DNA of 64,000 bases from Triangularia verruculosa (taxonomy: Eukaryota > Ascomycota > Sordariomycetes > Sordariales > Podosporaceae). The stretch lies in assembly GCA_033296885.1 (NCBI GenBank), contig MU863903.1, positions 1 to 64,000 on the forward strand, in the 5' to 3' direction. Positions 1 to 9,700 of the stretch are shown here, piece after piece; positions within the stretch are counted from its first letter, which is position 1, and each line of letters begins with the position of its first letter. The notes under the pieces were generated by a model. It searched no databases. It was not told the DNA's origin and worked only from the letters and a program-made list of their open reading frames with translations. A program made the position numbers and the translations under genes.

Positions 1-620
1 CATTAGAATGCAATAAAAATGGCTGTATTTCGTTGAGTTTTGATGTGTGGGTGGTGTTTGATGTGGTGGTGGGGGGGCATTTGCAGTACCAATTTCTTTG
101 TCCACCGCGTGCCCCCCCAACTGTGCGACCAGACCGCGGTCCAGCCGTTGCGGTTTGTGGGGTCGGGTGTCAGCGGCTGAAGCTTGAGAGGTGCACAGAC
201 CACATTTGACCCCTTTTTAACTGTTGCCCCTGAACCCCTTTTTTGTTTTGGTGATGGGGTATGAAGATTGTGGTTGTTGTTATGTAAAAAGCAATGGAAA
301 AAAATGTGTGCATAAAATGGGGAATATTTTGTTGTTTTGGGCTGTTGAAAATTAAGAAAAATGATTTTTTTTGGGCGGGGAAAATAGTTGCAGTGTGTTG
401 AAAGGGCAAGTGTGAAGATGTGGAAGTGGGCGTCTTGGTTGGAGTTGGGAATAGCTTCAATTTGGAAAATGCGTGTGGGCAGGTATTTCAAATTGTGGGG
501 GCAGAGGTCACGAAATCTCAATCTATGTAAATATGCAGTGGTGGGAAGGAGCTGGATATCGCAGTTGGAGCTTCAAAAGGTGGTGGCCTCAGCAATGCAA
601 GAGCACGTGCAAAGCTGGAG
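1..620. other. Intergenic, no supported gene
   Basis: I see no convincing coding sequence here. The open frames are low-complexity His/Asn/Thr-rich translations of G/T-rich DNA. Bases 78-113 hold a fragment (TTGCAGTACC then TTTGTCC) that matches the end of the terminal-repeat family described at 6399-6636, so part of this stretch is an old repeat end. The rest is G/T-rich and unassigned. Confidence 0.5.
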
Positions 621-627
621 GCAGTAA

Positions 628-747
628 TATAGCCTCAGTTTCTTGTCCGAACAATCACTCCTTCCATCTGGTTTACGATCATGTCGTAGCCGTGGCTTAT
701 GGCCATGTGGTAACGCTGTGATCGTCAATCAGATGGATGGAGTGTTT
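628..747 (+). ncRNA. Hairpin unit A of a five-copy array
   Basis: A TATAG motif at 628-632 lies 36 bp before a hairpin. The arms are 664-681 (CCATCTGGTTTACGATCA) and 719-736 (TGATCGTCAATCAGATGG), 18 positions with one G-T wobble and one mismatch. The loop is about 37 nt. A TTTT run follows at 744-747. The sequence between TATA and hairpin resembles that of unit B (TAGCCTCAGTTTCTTG against TAGCTCTCAGTTTCTGG). It is inferred to be a small structured RNA gene; no known RNA family is recognised. It could also be a tandemly repeated mobile fragment. Confidence 0.4.
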
Positions 748-909
748 TGTCTTGATAAGACGTCGGAAGTTCGAGTATAGCCTCGATTCTCGCCTGCTTT
801 TTACACAAGCCTCCAACATCAAGACGACCGGGTTCGAAACGTCGAACGATCACCTCCCGTCCATTTTCATGCTCTCTGGTCTTCCCTCGAGCCCAACACT
901 GCCCCACCA

Positions 910-1014
910 TATAGCTCTCAGTTTCTGGCCAACCGCCATCGTTCCTTGCATTTGATTGATGGCCATGTCTGATAAGACGACGTGACTATCAACCAAATGC
1001 AAGGAACGGTTTTT
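910..1014 (+). ncRNA. Hairpin unit B of the array
   Basis: TATAG at 910-914 lies 30 bp before a 21-bp stem: arm 940-960 (CGTTCCTTGCATTTGATTGA + T) pairs with 988-1008 with one A-C mismatch. A smaller stem, GTCT/AGAC, lies inside the loop. A run of five T follows at 1010-1014. An element with TTCGAAACGTCGAACGATCA lies at about 833-852, roughly 60 bp before the TATA. The spacing resembles a gene with an upstream promoter element, a TATA at about -30, a short hairpin transcript and an oligo-T terminator. Function unknown. Confidence 0.45.
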
Positions 1015-1361
1015 GTATTTTTGCCCTGCCCAGTTGTGACACTGTGCTACCAGGACGACGCGTTCGAAACGTCAACCGATCAACTTCATGCTGTTATTTT
1101 GTGTTTTCAAGTTCACCAACTTCACCAGAACTGTTATTTCCTCGTCGTCCACCATCCACTGCACCAGGTCGATAACCTCCTTGGCTGTATGCTGCAGGTA
1201 GTTCCATTGTGCTTCTTGTTCCCTTTCTGCCTGTCTCTGCAACTTCAATGCCACCGTTGTCACGACAATGTGCGAGTAGCCGTCTGGTAAAGCCTGTGTT
1301 TGTTGCTGGTGCTTCAGATCATGATTCTCAAGAGATGTGCTGGGAATAGACGGCCTAAGAG

Positions 1362-1446
1362 TATATAAATACACTCTCAAGGCCCAATTCTCGAACCCTG
1401 CATTTGATTTATCGCCGTTTGGCGGAATCAAATGCCGGGTATTTTT
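1362..1446 (+). ncRNA. Hairpin unit C of the array
   Basis: TATATAAA at 1362-1369 lies 33 bp before a near-perfect hairpin. Arm 1395-1409 (ACCCTGCATTTGATT) pairs with 1426-1440 (AATCAAATGCCGGGT) with one internal T-C mismatch, and an inner CGCC/GGCG stem closes a GTTT loop. T5 follows at 1442-1446. It has the best TATA box and the most compact fold of the five. The predicted transcript would be about 50 nt. Inferred small RNA gene, not a recognised family. Confidence 0.45.
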
Positions 1447-1570
1447 GCGCTGCTTCCCTCTGAGATGCTATGTCATGACGATCGTGTTCAAGCCGTCGAC
1501 CGATCACCCCCATGCTTCATCTTTTTACTCCTGTCGAGCTTCCCAGCAGAGGAGCAACTGCTCCCCCTTC

Positions 1571-1658
1571 TATTATAGCTCTAAAATCTCAAGCCTAAAC
1601 TTCGAACCCTGCATCTGGTTGATGCGCCATAGGCGACGACCAAATGCCGGGTATTTTT
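1571..1658 (+). ncRNA. Hairpin unit D of the array
   Basis: TATTATAG at 1571-1578 lies 35 bp before a hairpin with arms 1606-1620 and 1638-1652 and the same inner CGCC/GGCG stem as unit C. Against unit C the stem pair A-T (1407/1428) has become G-C (1618/1640), a paired change that keeps the fold. T5 follows at 1654-1658. An upstream element (GTGTTCAAGCCGTCGACCGA) lies at about 1486-1505. Confidence 0.45.
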
Positions 1659-1782
1659 GTTGACTTCCCCCCAATGTTGATCAAGACACCCGTGTTCGAT
1701 GCGTCGACCAAACAAGCTGGCCACGATCTTTTTGCTGCTGTCACGCTTCCCAGCAAAGGTAGCAACTGTCTCCCCTTATCCA

Positions 1783-1866
1783 TATAACTCCAATCTTCCG
1801 TCCGAACTTGCGGCCCCTGCATCTGGTTAATGGCCAAATGGCAAAAATCAGATGCCGGGGATTTTT
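1783..1866 (+). ncRNA. Hairpin unit E of the array
   Basis: TATAA at 1783-1787 lies 31 bp before a hairpin with arms 1814-1828 (CCCCTGCATCTGGTT) and 1846-1860 (AATCAGATGCCGGGG) and an inner GCC/GGC stem. Two stem pairs differ from unit C on both sides: T-A became C-G, and the outer A-T became C-G. T5 follows at 1862-1866. The upstream element at about 1693-1712 (GTGTTCGATGCGTCGACCAA) is again about 70-90 bp before the TATA. Confidence 0.45.
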
Positions 1867-1867
1867 G

Positions 1868-2201
1868 AAGTTCGTTCCCTCTTAAGCTCTGTGTCGAGAC
1901 GATCGTATTCGAAATGTCCGCCGAGTATGCTGTTCCCTTTTTGCTTTCCGATCAACACATCCTGTCACATCCCCCCATCAAGCTGCCAGCGAACTCGACG
2001 TCATTCCACTGATCCCATTCACAACCACATTCTTCCTTTTCCTGCACTCCAGAATCGCCCACCAACAAGCACTCCATTCACAACCAAACCTGCTGCAAAA
2101 AGACCCTTTCAAATACAACCATTTCATTCACCATTTCCCTCATATACTCATCAATCATACCTATTTACACCCCCCCTCTCTCCTCTCCCCATCCCACCAA
2201 C
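1868..2201. other. Intergenic, 3' flank of the F-box gene
   Basis: After hairpin unit E comes one more orphan copy of the upstream element (about 1900-1925, GATCGTATTCGAAATGTCCG), with no TATA-hairpin unit behind it. The rest is C/T-rich DNA that is the probable 3' flank of the minus-strand F-box gene. No open frame here is convincing. Confidence 0.4.
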
Positions 2202-3910
2202 CTACGCCCCCATAACCCCATAACTCTTCACCCTGCTAAAGAAAAACGGCTTATCATTCCTCAACGTAAATTCCGCCCAATCATCCGTCAGCCTATTCCA
2301 GCTATAAAACCCCTTCCACGCCAACTTATTATTCCTCGCCCCCTTCCCCGCACTCTTCAAGCTCAAGTCCAATCGATACACATACTTACTCACCCCCTCC
2401 GTCTCCACCATCAAATCCCCTTCCACCTCACTCAGACTCGCCCCAGGGTTATCCCCCGCCCTAGCCAGCCTCCATCTCCCCTTCAACGCAGACTCCATCA
2501 CATGGCTTGGTAAATGGGAGTTCTGACCTTTGGTGTGCAGGGGAATATTCTCGCGGGTCATGTGATGGACTACATCGCTTGGTTCGGCTGTGGTAAGGAG
2601 AGAGATGCATGTACCGTCGCGGAAGAAACGGAGGTAGCGGTAGTAGGTTACCACGTGGATTGGTGAGCCCCATGTGATGGAGTTGGTGTTGGCCATGCCG
2701 GAGCGGACGTAATTTACCGTGGAGATGTAGCACCCGTTGAAGCGGATGCGAGGGCGGAGGCGGAACATGCGCTGCCAGGAGGAGGAGTAGAGCGAGTTGA
2801 AGAAGGCGAGGGTGTTGGCGGTGGATTCGTCGGCGAGTTTTTCCGCGCGTTTTTCAATGTCGAAGATGTCTAGAACTATGAACTCGCCTTCTTCTTGTTC
2901 TGTTTCTGGGGAAGTGGCACCGCTGCTTTGGGAAAACGCTGCAGCGGCGGCAGCTTCTTCTTCTGCCTCTCGCTCGAGATCCTCTTCCGCGAGAGCTTCC
3001 CAGGTTATCTGTCTTTGCCAGTAGTAGTGCATGCCACCGAAACCAAATTCGGATCCAAGGCAAATACGCCGCCATATCCTGTCTTCTGTCACGACGAGAA
3101 AGGCCAGACGTTTGCATACTTGGGTCAGGCGAACAAAGTCACCCACATCCGCGATGGCGACGTCACGGAGAATGTGCACCAAAATTTCGTCTGGAAGGGC
3201 TGACATAGGGCAGGGAGGCTGAGGCATGCCCTCGATTGCTGGAGGTACCGGCTCAATTGTTAGGCCGGCGAAGCTGGCGATAAGCTCCTTCATTGACTGA
3301 GGCTGATCCGGTTTTGAGGTGGCCAATGCCGTTGACTTGGAGGCATCACCTGCCTTGGACGCAGGCTTCTGGGGAAATTTCGCCCTTGGAAAATGCTTTG
3401 CTTTGTAGACCTGATCAACTTCGTCGTCCATCTACGTGACCAGTTAGTGGTGATATTCAAATACAGGAAAAGGTTGCGGTGACATACCCTGAACGCCTTA
3501 CGATACAGTTTCAGACTATCCCCATGGTTGCCGGCTTGCTCCCGTTCCACAGCTTTCTCATAATGCTCGAGAGCAGTGACCGGCTCCTTCTTAGCAGAGA
3601 TAGCCACGTCTCCCGCTGTTTGAATTGGTGACACAGGATCATCGAATACCTTTGACGGTGCATAATCCTCCTCATACTCCTTCGTCACAGGTTTCTTTGT
3701 AGGTGGAGGTGGTTTGCTTGTCGGTTCTGTCCGAGGAGCCGTTGCCGGGCCAGCCGTTGCATGTTGGTGATGACGGTGAGGGCGGTGTGGCTGGTGTTGT
3801 GGCTGCGCTGGTGTCTGTTCCGGATGTCTTGCCCGGACTTCGGCCCTCCACTGCTCTCTGAAGGTCTCAAGATCGGGGTTTGACTCTGCAGAATGCATTT
3901 TGTTTGACAA
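2202..3910 (-). CDS. F-box protein with TPR-like N-terminus (Pof7/Hrt3/FBXO9 type)
   Basis: Two exons, 3910-3488 and 3431-2202, join across a 56-nt intron (GTATGT donor, CACTAACTG branch, GTAG acceptor) to 550 aa. The N-terminal half is Pro/His-rich and then has a helical repeat-like segment (ALEHYEKAVEREQAGN, LKLYRKAFR) running into DQVYKAKHFP, the layout seen in FBXO9/Hrt3/Pof7 proteins. The F-box is at about residues 218-265 (LPDEILVHILRDVA, VCKRL, IWRRIC). The C-terminal part, with FNGCYISTVNYVRSG and a tryptophan-rich end, matches the conserved domain of that family. Such proteins are substrate receptors of SCF ubiquitin ligases. The start at 3910 gives MSNKMHSAE; the next in-frame Met at 3898 is an alternative. 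Targets cannot be told from sequence. Confidence 0.85.
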
Positions 3911-4537
3911 TTCTCATCAGTGAGTGATGTGATGAGCGAGACGTGAAATGCCGGGTGGTCCGTGTGGCAATTGTGATGTCGAGGACTGGAGTTGGGGGAG
4001 GCGAGTGGACAGCAAGAAAAACAATTGGGCAAAGTGTGTTCAGTCTTATGGTTAAATATGCTTCGAAGCTAAGGACAGACTCATTCACCGCGAGTATATC
4101 AAACGTGTCATCAAATCAACGAAAGCGGCGATGTGCATAGAAGGGGTGAGAGGTTGTGTCATTCGGCGAGCGGATGGCGATAAGCATTCCCGGCCGGCGC
4201 GATAAGCGATCACGCAGCTTGGGCCACCCGCTGACATCGGAGTTACCTAAGCTCTGTGGCACTGTTAAAGAGTACTGTTCAACATCATGTCTTTTCAAGA
4301 TATCAACCAGTTCTGCGAGTTTACGTACTACTTCGGGTCTATCTCATAAGTCTCAGAAACACCATGACTTGAAGAATCTGACTAGCCGATTAGGGCTTGA
4401 AACTGGCACAGCTGGCTTCTCAGTGGTAAGCCCTTGATCTTCCTCCTGGAAACGCCGCTTCCTTTCTGTCTTCACCTTCGATACTTCTGAAGACGGCCTC
4501 ACCATTGCTTTCGCTTCCGACACATCTGCGTTCACTT
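3911..4537. other. Intergenic between F-box gene and kinase remnant
   Basis: No supported gene. A short minus-strand frame at 4353-4568, with a basic Lys/Arg segment (KVKTERKRRFQEED), could be a former C-terminal part of the kinase remnant, because it is entered by a frame change near 4560. I see no intron that would join it cleanly. Confidence 0.35.
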
Positions 4538-5624
4538 TTACTCCTGACATTCCTGCAGCCGCGTCCACTGCCTCAAGATACCAGAAATGGCATCATACCC
4601 CTCCAGTTCCGCCAGCTCCTCGGCCTCTTCCTGGACCCCGCGCTGAACAGCACCTACAAGCATGTCTGAGCTGCTTACGGGGTGGTTACTGCTGGCCACC
4701 GGTGGCTCAAGTTCCTCGAGACATTGCTCGCAGAAGAAATCTTCCAGCTGGTTCTCAGCCATGCAATTCTTCCTCATGTCTTGGATCAGATTGACAAGAT
4801 GGGGCCGCTCATCCACATCCTTGACGATCATTTTGAGACACCATGCGAGCGGAATTCGCAGGTCCTCCTTGCCACCATAACAACCATGTAGCCATTCACG
4901 AAGCCGAGGGACATTCTCGCCGTACTGAACCTCCGAGCCCTTTGAACCCTTTCGCATGTGGTCGTGGAGGTTTTTGACGGTCCTTCCGCCCATTACGGTG
5001 AGCACTTCGGCGAAAATGCATCCCAGTGCGAACAAGTCCGTCTTGATGTTTCTCGGCCCCATATTCAAAATCTCGGGTGCTGCGTAAAGTCGCGTGGAAG
5101 TACCGGTCTTCGCGCCCTCGGTGATGCCAAAGCGGTCTTCAAACTTTTTGGCGCTGCCGAAATCAGTGAACAGGACATGGGATTCATGAATCAGGATGTT
5201 GCTTGTCTTGATATCGTTGTGGCGCAGATTGCATGTGCTGCTCAGGAAGTTCAGGCCTATGCTGAGGCACCCGAAGAGCCTCCTAAGTAACTCGTGATCG
5301 CGGTCGATGGAGCTGTGGAGGTAGTGGCGCAGATCACCACCCTCAGCGGCTGGCCAAAGGATAAGCCCCATATCGTTGCCTCAATGATTTCTTCAAGGTG
5401 CGTATCATTTGCGGGTCAATATTTGCTCGAAGAAGGAACAGACAGACCCGGGCCCTGTTATTGAGATACTTCCATTGCCACTCCTCCTTTTTAGCCCTTT
5501 TCCACTCCCGTTGGTGGGTGTAGATCTTTCTCTTCAAAGAATCCACGTCGTTGGGGGTAGGCAAAGTCGATGTAGAATCGAGGAAATCCTTCCAAGGAGG
5601 GTCCTCCATGTTCAAAGACAACAC
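4538..5624 (-). pseudogene. Protein kinase-like remnant lacking the N-lobe
   Basis: The frame 5371-4538 (277 aa) has a recognisable kinase C-lobe: RHNDIKTSNIL (catalytic loop with D, K and N, HRD changed to HND), LFTDFGSAKKF (DFG), YAAPEI (APE) and TDLFALGCIFAEVLTV (helix F). It begins at LILWPAAEGGDLRHYL, the hinge/helix D region, so the glycine loop, the VAIK lysine and the helix C glutamate are absent. The overlapping frame 5624-5343 (WKDFLDST..., EWKRAKKEEWQWKYLNNRAR) is in another phase and does not look like a kinase N-lobe. No splice pair that would join the two is visible. I read it as a gene that lost its N-lobe, probably by deletion plus frame change. A functional short protein from 5371 is possible but could not bind ATP normally. 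Confidence 0.6.
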
Positions 5625-6153
5625 AAGAGAGTGCTAAACAGGCAAACAAGGGAACTATGACAGGCTAGAGCGGCCCGGAAGCATGCACGTCGGGTTACTT
5701 GGGAAGAAAACCAGTGATCTAGCTATTAATCGGCATTGAGTACGTGAAGGCCGGGTCCTACTATCTCCCCGCCGGCTTCATCGACGGAGGCGGCGGCGCT
5801 GCTCCGACTTCTTCCAGAGAGGACATGGACTGTGTTGTGGCTGCATATAGACAGACCCTCATTTTGAGACCTGTCATGATATGGCTTACGGCGATAGGCA
5901 GCCAGACTGGGGGGGATTGATATCTTTTCACTTTTACCTGAGACATGTTTTGAAATGTCCGGGGACTAGTCCTTTGTTCGATATCCGCTGAAACCAAGCT
6001 GAGGATTGACTGAGAGGCTGATGCATGTACGGCAGAGCCGCATGTCAACGAGCCAGTCATCATTCAAGGGGCCAATAAGGTAGGCTGATCGCCCGGGATC
6101 CTACTTGAAGCAACCAGGGGCGCAACCAGGGGTGCTTCCCGAACGTGGGGGGT
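5625..6153. other. Intergenic, no supported gene
   Basis: A 100-aa minus-strand open frame at 5761-6063 has no recognisable domain and is probably chance. A short duplication (GCAACCAGGGG twice) lies at about 6111-6132. Nothing else seen. Confidence 0.4.
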
Positions 6154-6278
6154 TACAACCCTCCAGGATCACAAAGGTTATTTGTCGTGACTTTCCAGGG
6201 CGACGGCAAGGGGTAGGAGCCACTGTCGCCTGACCTTGGTAGGTATCAGGCTAACCTTTGCGATCCTGGAGGGTTGTA
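6154..6278. mobile_element. 125-bp palindromic MITE-like element
   Basis: Bases 6154-6180 (TACAACCCTCCAGGATCACA + AAGGTTA) are the inverted complement of 6252-6278 with one mismatch over 27 bp. Both ends carry TA, so the element may be flanked by a TA target duplication as in Tc1/mariner-derived MITEs. The interior also pairs in part (GGCGAC/GTCGCC), so the whole unit folds back. No coding capacity. Confidence 0.6.
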
Positions 6279-6398
6279 CATGGCAGAAGCTGAAGACGAT
6301 TGGCAGCCATGAGGGCCAATCAGGTCTTTCCTGGGACAGCTGAAAATAAGGCGGCAAGTCATATCTATATATGCCAAACCCGCTGCCAGTGTCGTCAG

Positions 6399-6636
6399 GC
6401 ACGCTATGGACAAAATAACTGGTACTGCAAGCCAGGATCACACCTTTGGAATAGTGGAAAAGGCCTATCCACTATCTTCCCAGGGCTTATTACTATCTTT
6501 TAACATTTTGAGAGCTTCTTCTGGTGTTTTCGACATTTTCCAAGGCCTGTTCACTATCTTTTAAGGCGTATCGACAACCTTTTAATACTGTATTCCCACT
6601 TTGCAGTGCCAGTTTTTTTTTGTCCAGGACGTGTCA
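6399..6636. mobile_element. Inverted-repeat element, ACTGGTACTGCAA family
   Basis: The left end at about 6399-6431 (TGGACAAAATAACTGGTACT, then GCAAG) is the inverted match of the right end at about 6601-6636 (TTGCAGTGCC, a T run, TGTCCAGGACGTG). The unit is about 238 bp. The interior is built from degenerate copies of an ACTATCTTTTAA/GGCCT motif. The same end sequence recurs at 78-113, 53676-53707 and 56245-56278, which defines a dispersed non-coding family. I could not fix a target duplication. Confidence 0.6.
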
Positions 6637-6682
6637 GGGTAGAAGCCGACAGGCAACATCACGACCATTTACTTGACGTGCC

Positions 6683-8279
6683 ATGGAGGGTGCTCAACGA
6701 AAACGGCTGTTCATTTTATGCGACGGTACCTGGCAGGACGGTGTAAACTCCAACTGTCGCTTAACCAATGTTGCGACCTTTGCCAGATGCCTCGATCAAG
6801 TAAGCCCGCACGATGGGTGTCTCCAGCTTGTATATTATGACTGCGGTGTAGGAAACGGCACAAACAGAGTCACAGAAGCCATCGACGGCGCAACAGGCAG
6901 AGGTAATCATCAGTCTTCACTCTACCTAAGGCAGCCGTATCGTCTCATATAGGTACTGACAGGGTAATACTCATTCAGGCATATCCGCCAAAATCAGAAA
7001 CGCCTACAGCTTCATCTCGCACAACTACAACTTCGACAGCGTCGACTCCGACCAGCCCGACGAGATCATCCTAGTCGGCTTCTCCCGCGGCGCTTTCGCA
7101 GTCCAATGCCTCGCCGCCTTCATCAACGACATCGGCCTCCTCCAATCCCAGGACCTCTACTTCCTCCGCGGCCTCTTCACCCTCTGGAGCAACAAAAACT
7201 TCAAGCGCTGGGGACCCGGCGCTTCCAACCCCGTGAACGCCAAACTCCAGGAATACGTCCCCAGGATGCGAAGCGACCATGAAGAGAAACTTCTCTACCA
7301 AGTCAAAATCAAGGCCCTCCTCGTCTGGGACACCGTCAGCGCCCTTGGCCTGCCCGTGCAGGTCTCAGCCATACCCCTGTCCTTCGTCGGGAAGAGCGTG
7401 CCCGCCAATGTCGAGAACGCCTTCCAAGCGCTGGCGCTGGATGAGCGTAGGCAGAAGTTCAAGCCGCGGGTGTGGATATCCCAGGCACCGGAAAACCAGC
7501 GGGTGAAGCAGTGCTGGTTCTTGGGCACCCATGCCGACATAGGGGGCAATGGCGACGCAGCGCTTGGGGCCGTGACGTTGCTTTGGATGCTCGGTCAGCT
7601 CAAGGACGCCGGGATAAAGGTGGGCATTCGAAATTTCGAGGTCGGGAAGCACCTGCGCCAAAAGTATCTCAAATGGGACTTTGACATCAACACGGTGTTT
7701 GGGCAGCTGAAGGAGAAGTCTGTCTTGTCTTCCACTGCTGGCCACGGTGAGTAATATCTTGACGTCCAAGGGAAAGAGATTACCTATTTACTGACACACG
7801 AATGACAAAAAGGAAAACCAACAAATCCAGCACCCTACTGGTGGCTTTTAGGAATGAAAAACAGGGCTAGATACCTCGCCCTCGCGAACCGTGTGCCAAA
7901 CATGGAAATCCACTTCAGTGTGCGGCTCGCGCTCGGGCGGGGGGCGACCTCACGGCTCTTGAAAGGCTCGAAGACGGAATTTGTAGACAATCGCGTGGTA
8001 TGGACAGTTGATGGGACACGGATCCACGAATGTGAGCTGGCCGAGAGCGAGGAGACAGCAAACAGATATGCAGAGTTCGATGAGTACAACTGGATAATAG
8101 CCTGGTATCGGGGCAGATTTGCCGACCAGCTGACTACAAGATCGGGGTTTGCGCAGGAATTTAGAGGACTTGTCCTGGTGAATGGTATCTCAAGGGGAAA
8201 ACTCGACGACTTTGTTAAAATGCTGCAAGACAATGTCAAGTTTCAAGGTGGCCGTCTGGCTCCTTCGATTATGTTATAG
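6683..8279 (+). CDS. DUF2235 alpha/beta-hydrolase-like protein
   Basis: Three exons, 6683-6902, 6979-7746 and 7813-8279, join to 484 aa. The introns have GTAATC...CAG and GTGAGT...AAAAAG boundaries, and the phases fit. The N-terminus RLFILCDGTWQD and the nucleophile motif GFSRGAF (about residue 106) are hallmarks of DUF2235, the domain shared with bacterial Tle1-type phospholipase effectors; LLVWDTVSALG and CWFLGTHADIGG are further conserved blocks. It is likely a cytosolic serine hydrolase acting on lipid or ester substrates, but the substrate is unknown. The start has MEGAQRKRLFIL directly before the domain, as is usual. An inverted-repeat element ends 47 bp upstream of the start codon. Confidence 0.85.
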
Positions 8280-9700
8280 AAGTGCGAGACCGAATATATA
8301 CCTAGTTCATCTTCAACATCACATCATTCTGGCCACTCGCCACCAATCTCTCTACCATAGCGAGAACCTGTAAATCCAAACAGTCGAATATTTGTGGCGT
8401 GTCAATCTTGGGACCTGATGTCAAAGTTTACCGGCCCCCGGAGCTTCTTCAGGCCAAGACTCCCACGCCACATATTAACCATAAGATGGAAAGAACTAAA
8501 GTTATCGCAACTGCCATAGTAAATGACCTATTTAGAAGATCGCCAAGATCCTTGGAAAGCGGAATACCTGGAAAGCGGAATACCGAGTGCAAACGCCCCA
8601 GTTCGAATCCCAAGTCCACCAAAATCACTGTCTTCCATATACACCTCCTCGACCCCCTTTTAATCTTCCTCACAGGGCCTACTAACTAATCACAGGCCAG
8701 TATTTTAACGGGACTTACTCCATGGGCACCCCTCATACCTATTCTCAACAGGCACCGCCCATTCTCCATGGGCATCTCGTACATAACCCTGACCAATTTA
8801 CCATTACAATGGCTTAGGGTTATAGCTGCAGTTTCTAGAGTGGAAGTACCACCCAACTGAACACCACTTCAAACCACCATTTGAAGCCTTACAGTCAAAA
8901 AGCATCGATGTCGTTCATATCATCTGACCGGGCGAGAGGGGTCCTGGCGATAGCTTCAAGGGAGTTAGTTGCGACACGCGCTCAAAATGATAGTCGTGTA
9001 ATAATGAAGAGTCTTGTCGCACAATGCACTCGGTCTCAGAGCATTGAAACCATACCATTTCCCTAACCCTCATATAATTCTCGGCAACTTTCAAGACTCT
9101 CGTCGCTAAGGTACCTTTAAATAAGTAGGTAGGTACTCGGCCACCGATGCTATTATTATAAGAAAAAAATGGGGGCTACATTATCCCGAAAGTGGCAAGT
9201 ACCTAATTCTTTTTTTTCTTGCTTCAAAAAGGTTGAAAAAGGTGGCTCATAGCCTTGTGGATAGTTGGCCGCATAGTGTCGTGAGACTGACTGCATTGTG
9301 TGAAAAGACTGTCTCATAATAATAGTATATCAAAGCTGGGCCCAGATGTCAGAATTCTGGGGACTCCCTCTTTGGTATCTATCGATAAATTGTTGATATT
9401 GAAATGCATAATGTTTCACTAGCGTGTTCTTGGATAGTTTCATGATAGAATTTGTATACTTCATAACCTCGAACCTCCTCCGCTGAGACTTTTGAACAAG
9501 AAATGACACACAAAACACACCAAGTATGCCCTAAGGTATTCTAGACAACTCTAACAATATGTAGCTTTTCAAGACAATTTCGCTGTTTCATTAGACAAGA
9601 AAGAAAAGAATCCAAGTAAAAAGAAAAAAAAAAGAAAAGAAAAAAGCAAACAGTGATGTCAAACAAAACTTGTCAACGGAGCTCTCAGCCTCATCCCTCG
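8280..9700. other. Long intergenic stretch, no supported gene
   Basis: AT-richer DNA with several oligo-A/T runs (9161-9240, 9597-9650). A direct tandem duplication GGAAAGCGGAATACC occurs twice at about 8558-8587. A TTCGAATCC box near 8602 has no tRNA cloverleaf around it. The frames of 60-96 aa show no domain. Confidence 0.45.

Noticed and set aside
820..860. GGGTTCGAAAC box resembling a tRNA B box
   Set aside because: It belongs to the repeated upstream element of the hairpin array and has no tRNA-like folding around it.
5761..6063. 100-aa minus-strand open frame
   Set aside because: No domain or compositional support; surrounded by repeat-derived DNA.
8580..8625. TTCGAATCC box resembling a tRNA B box
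   Set aside because: The flanking bases do not form a T stem or acceptor stem, and no anticodon arm is visible.
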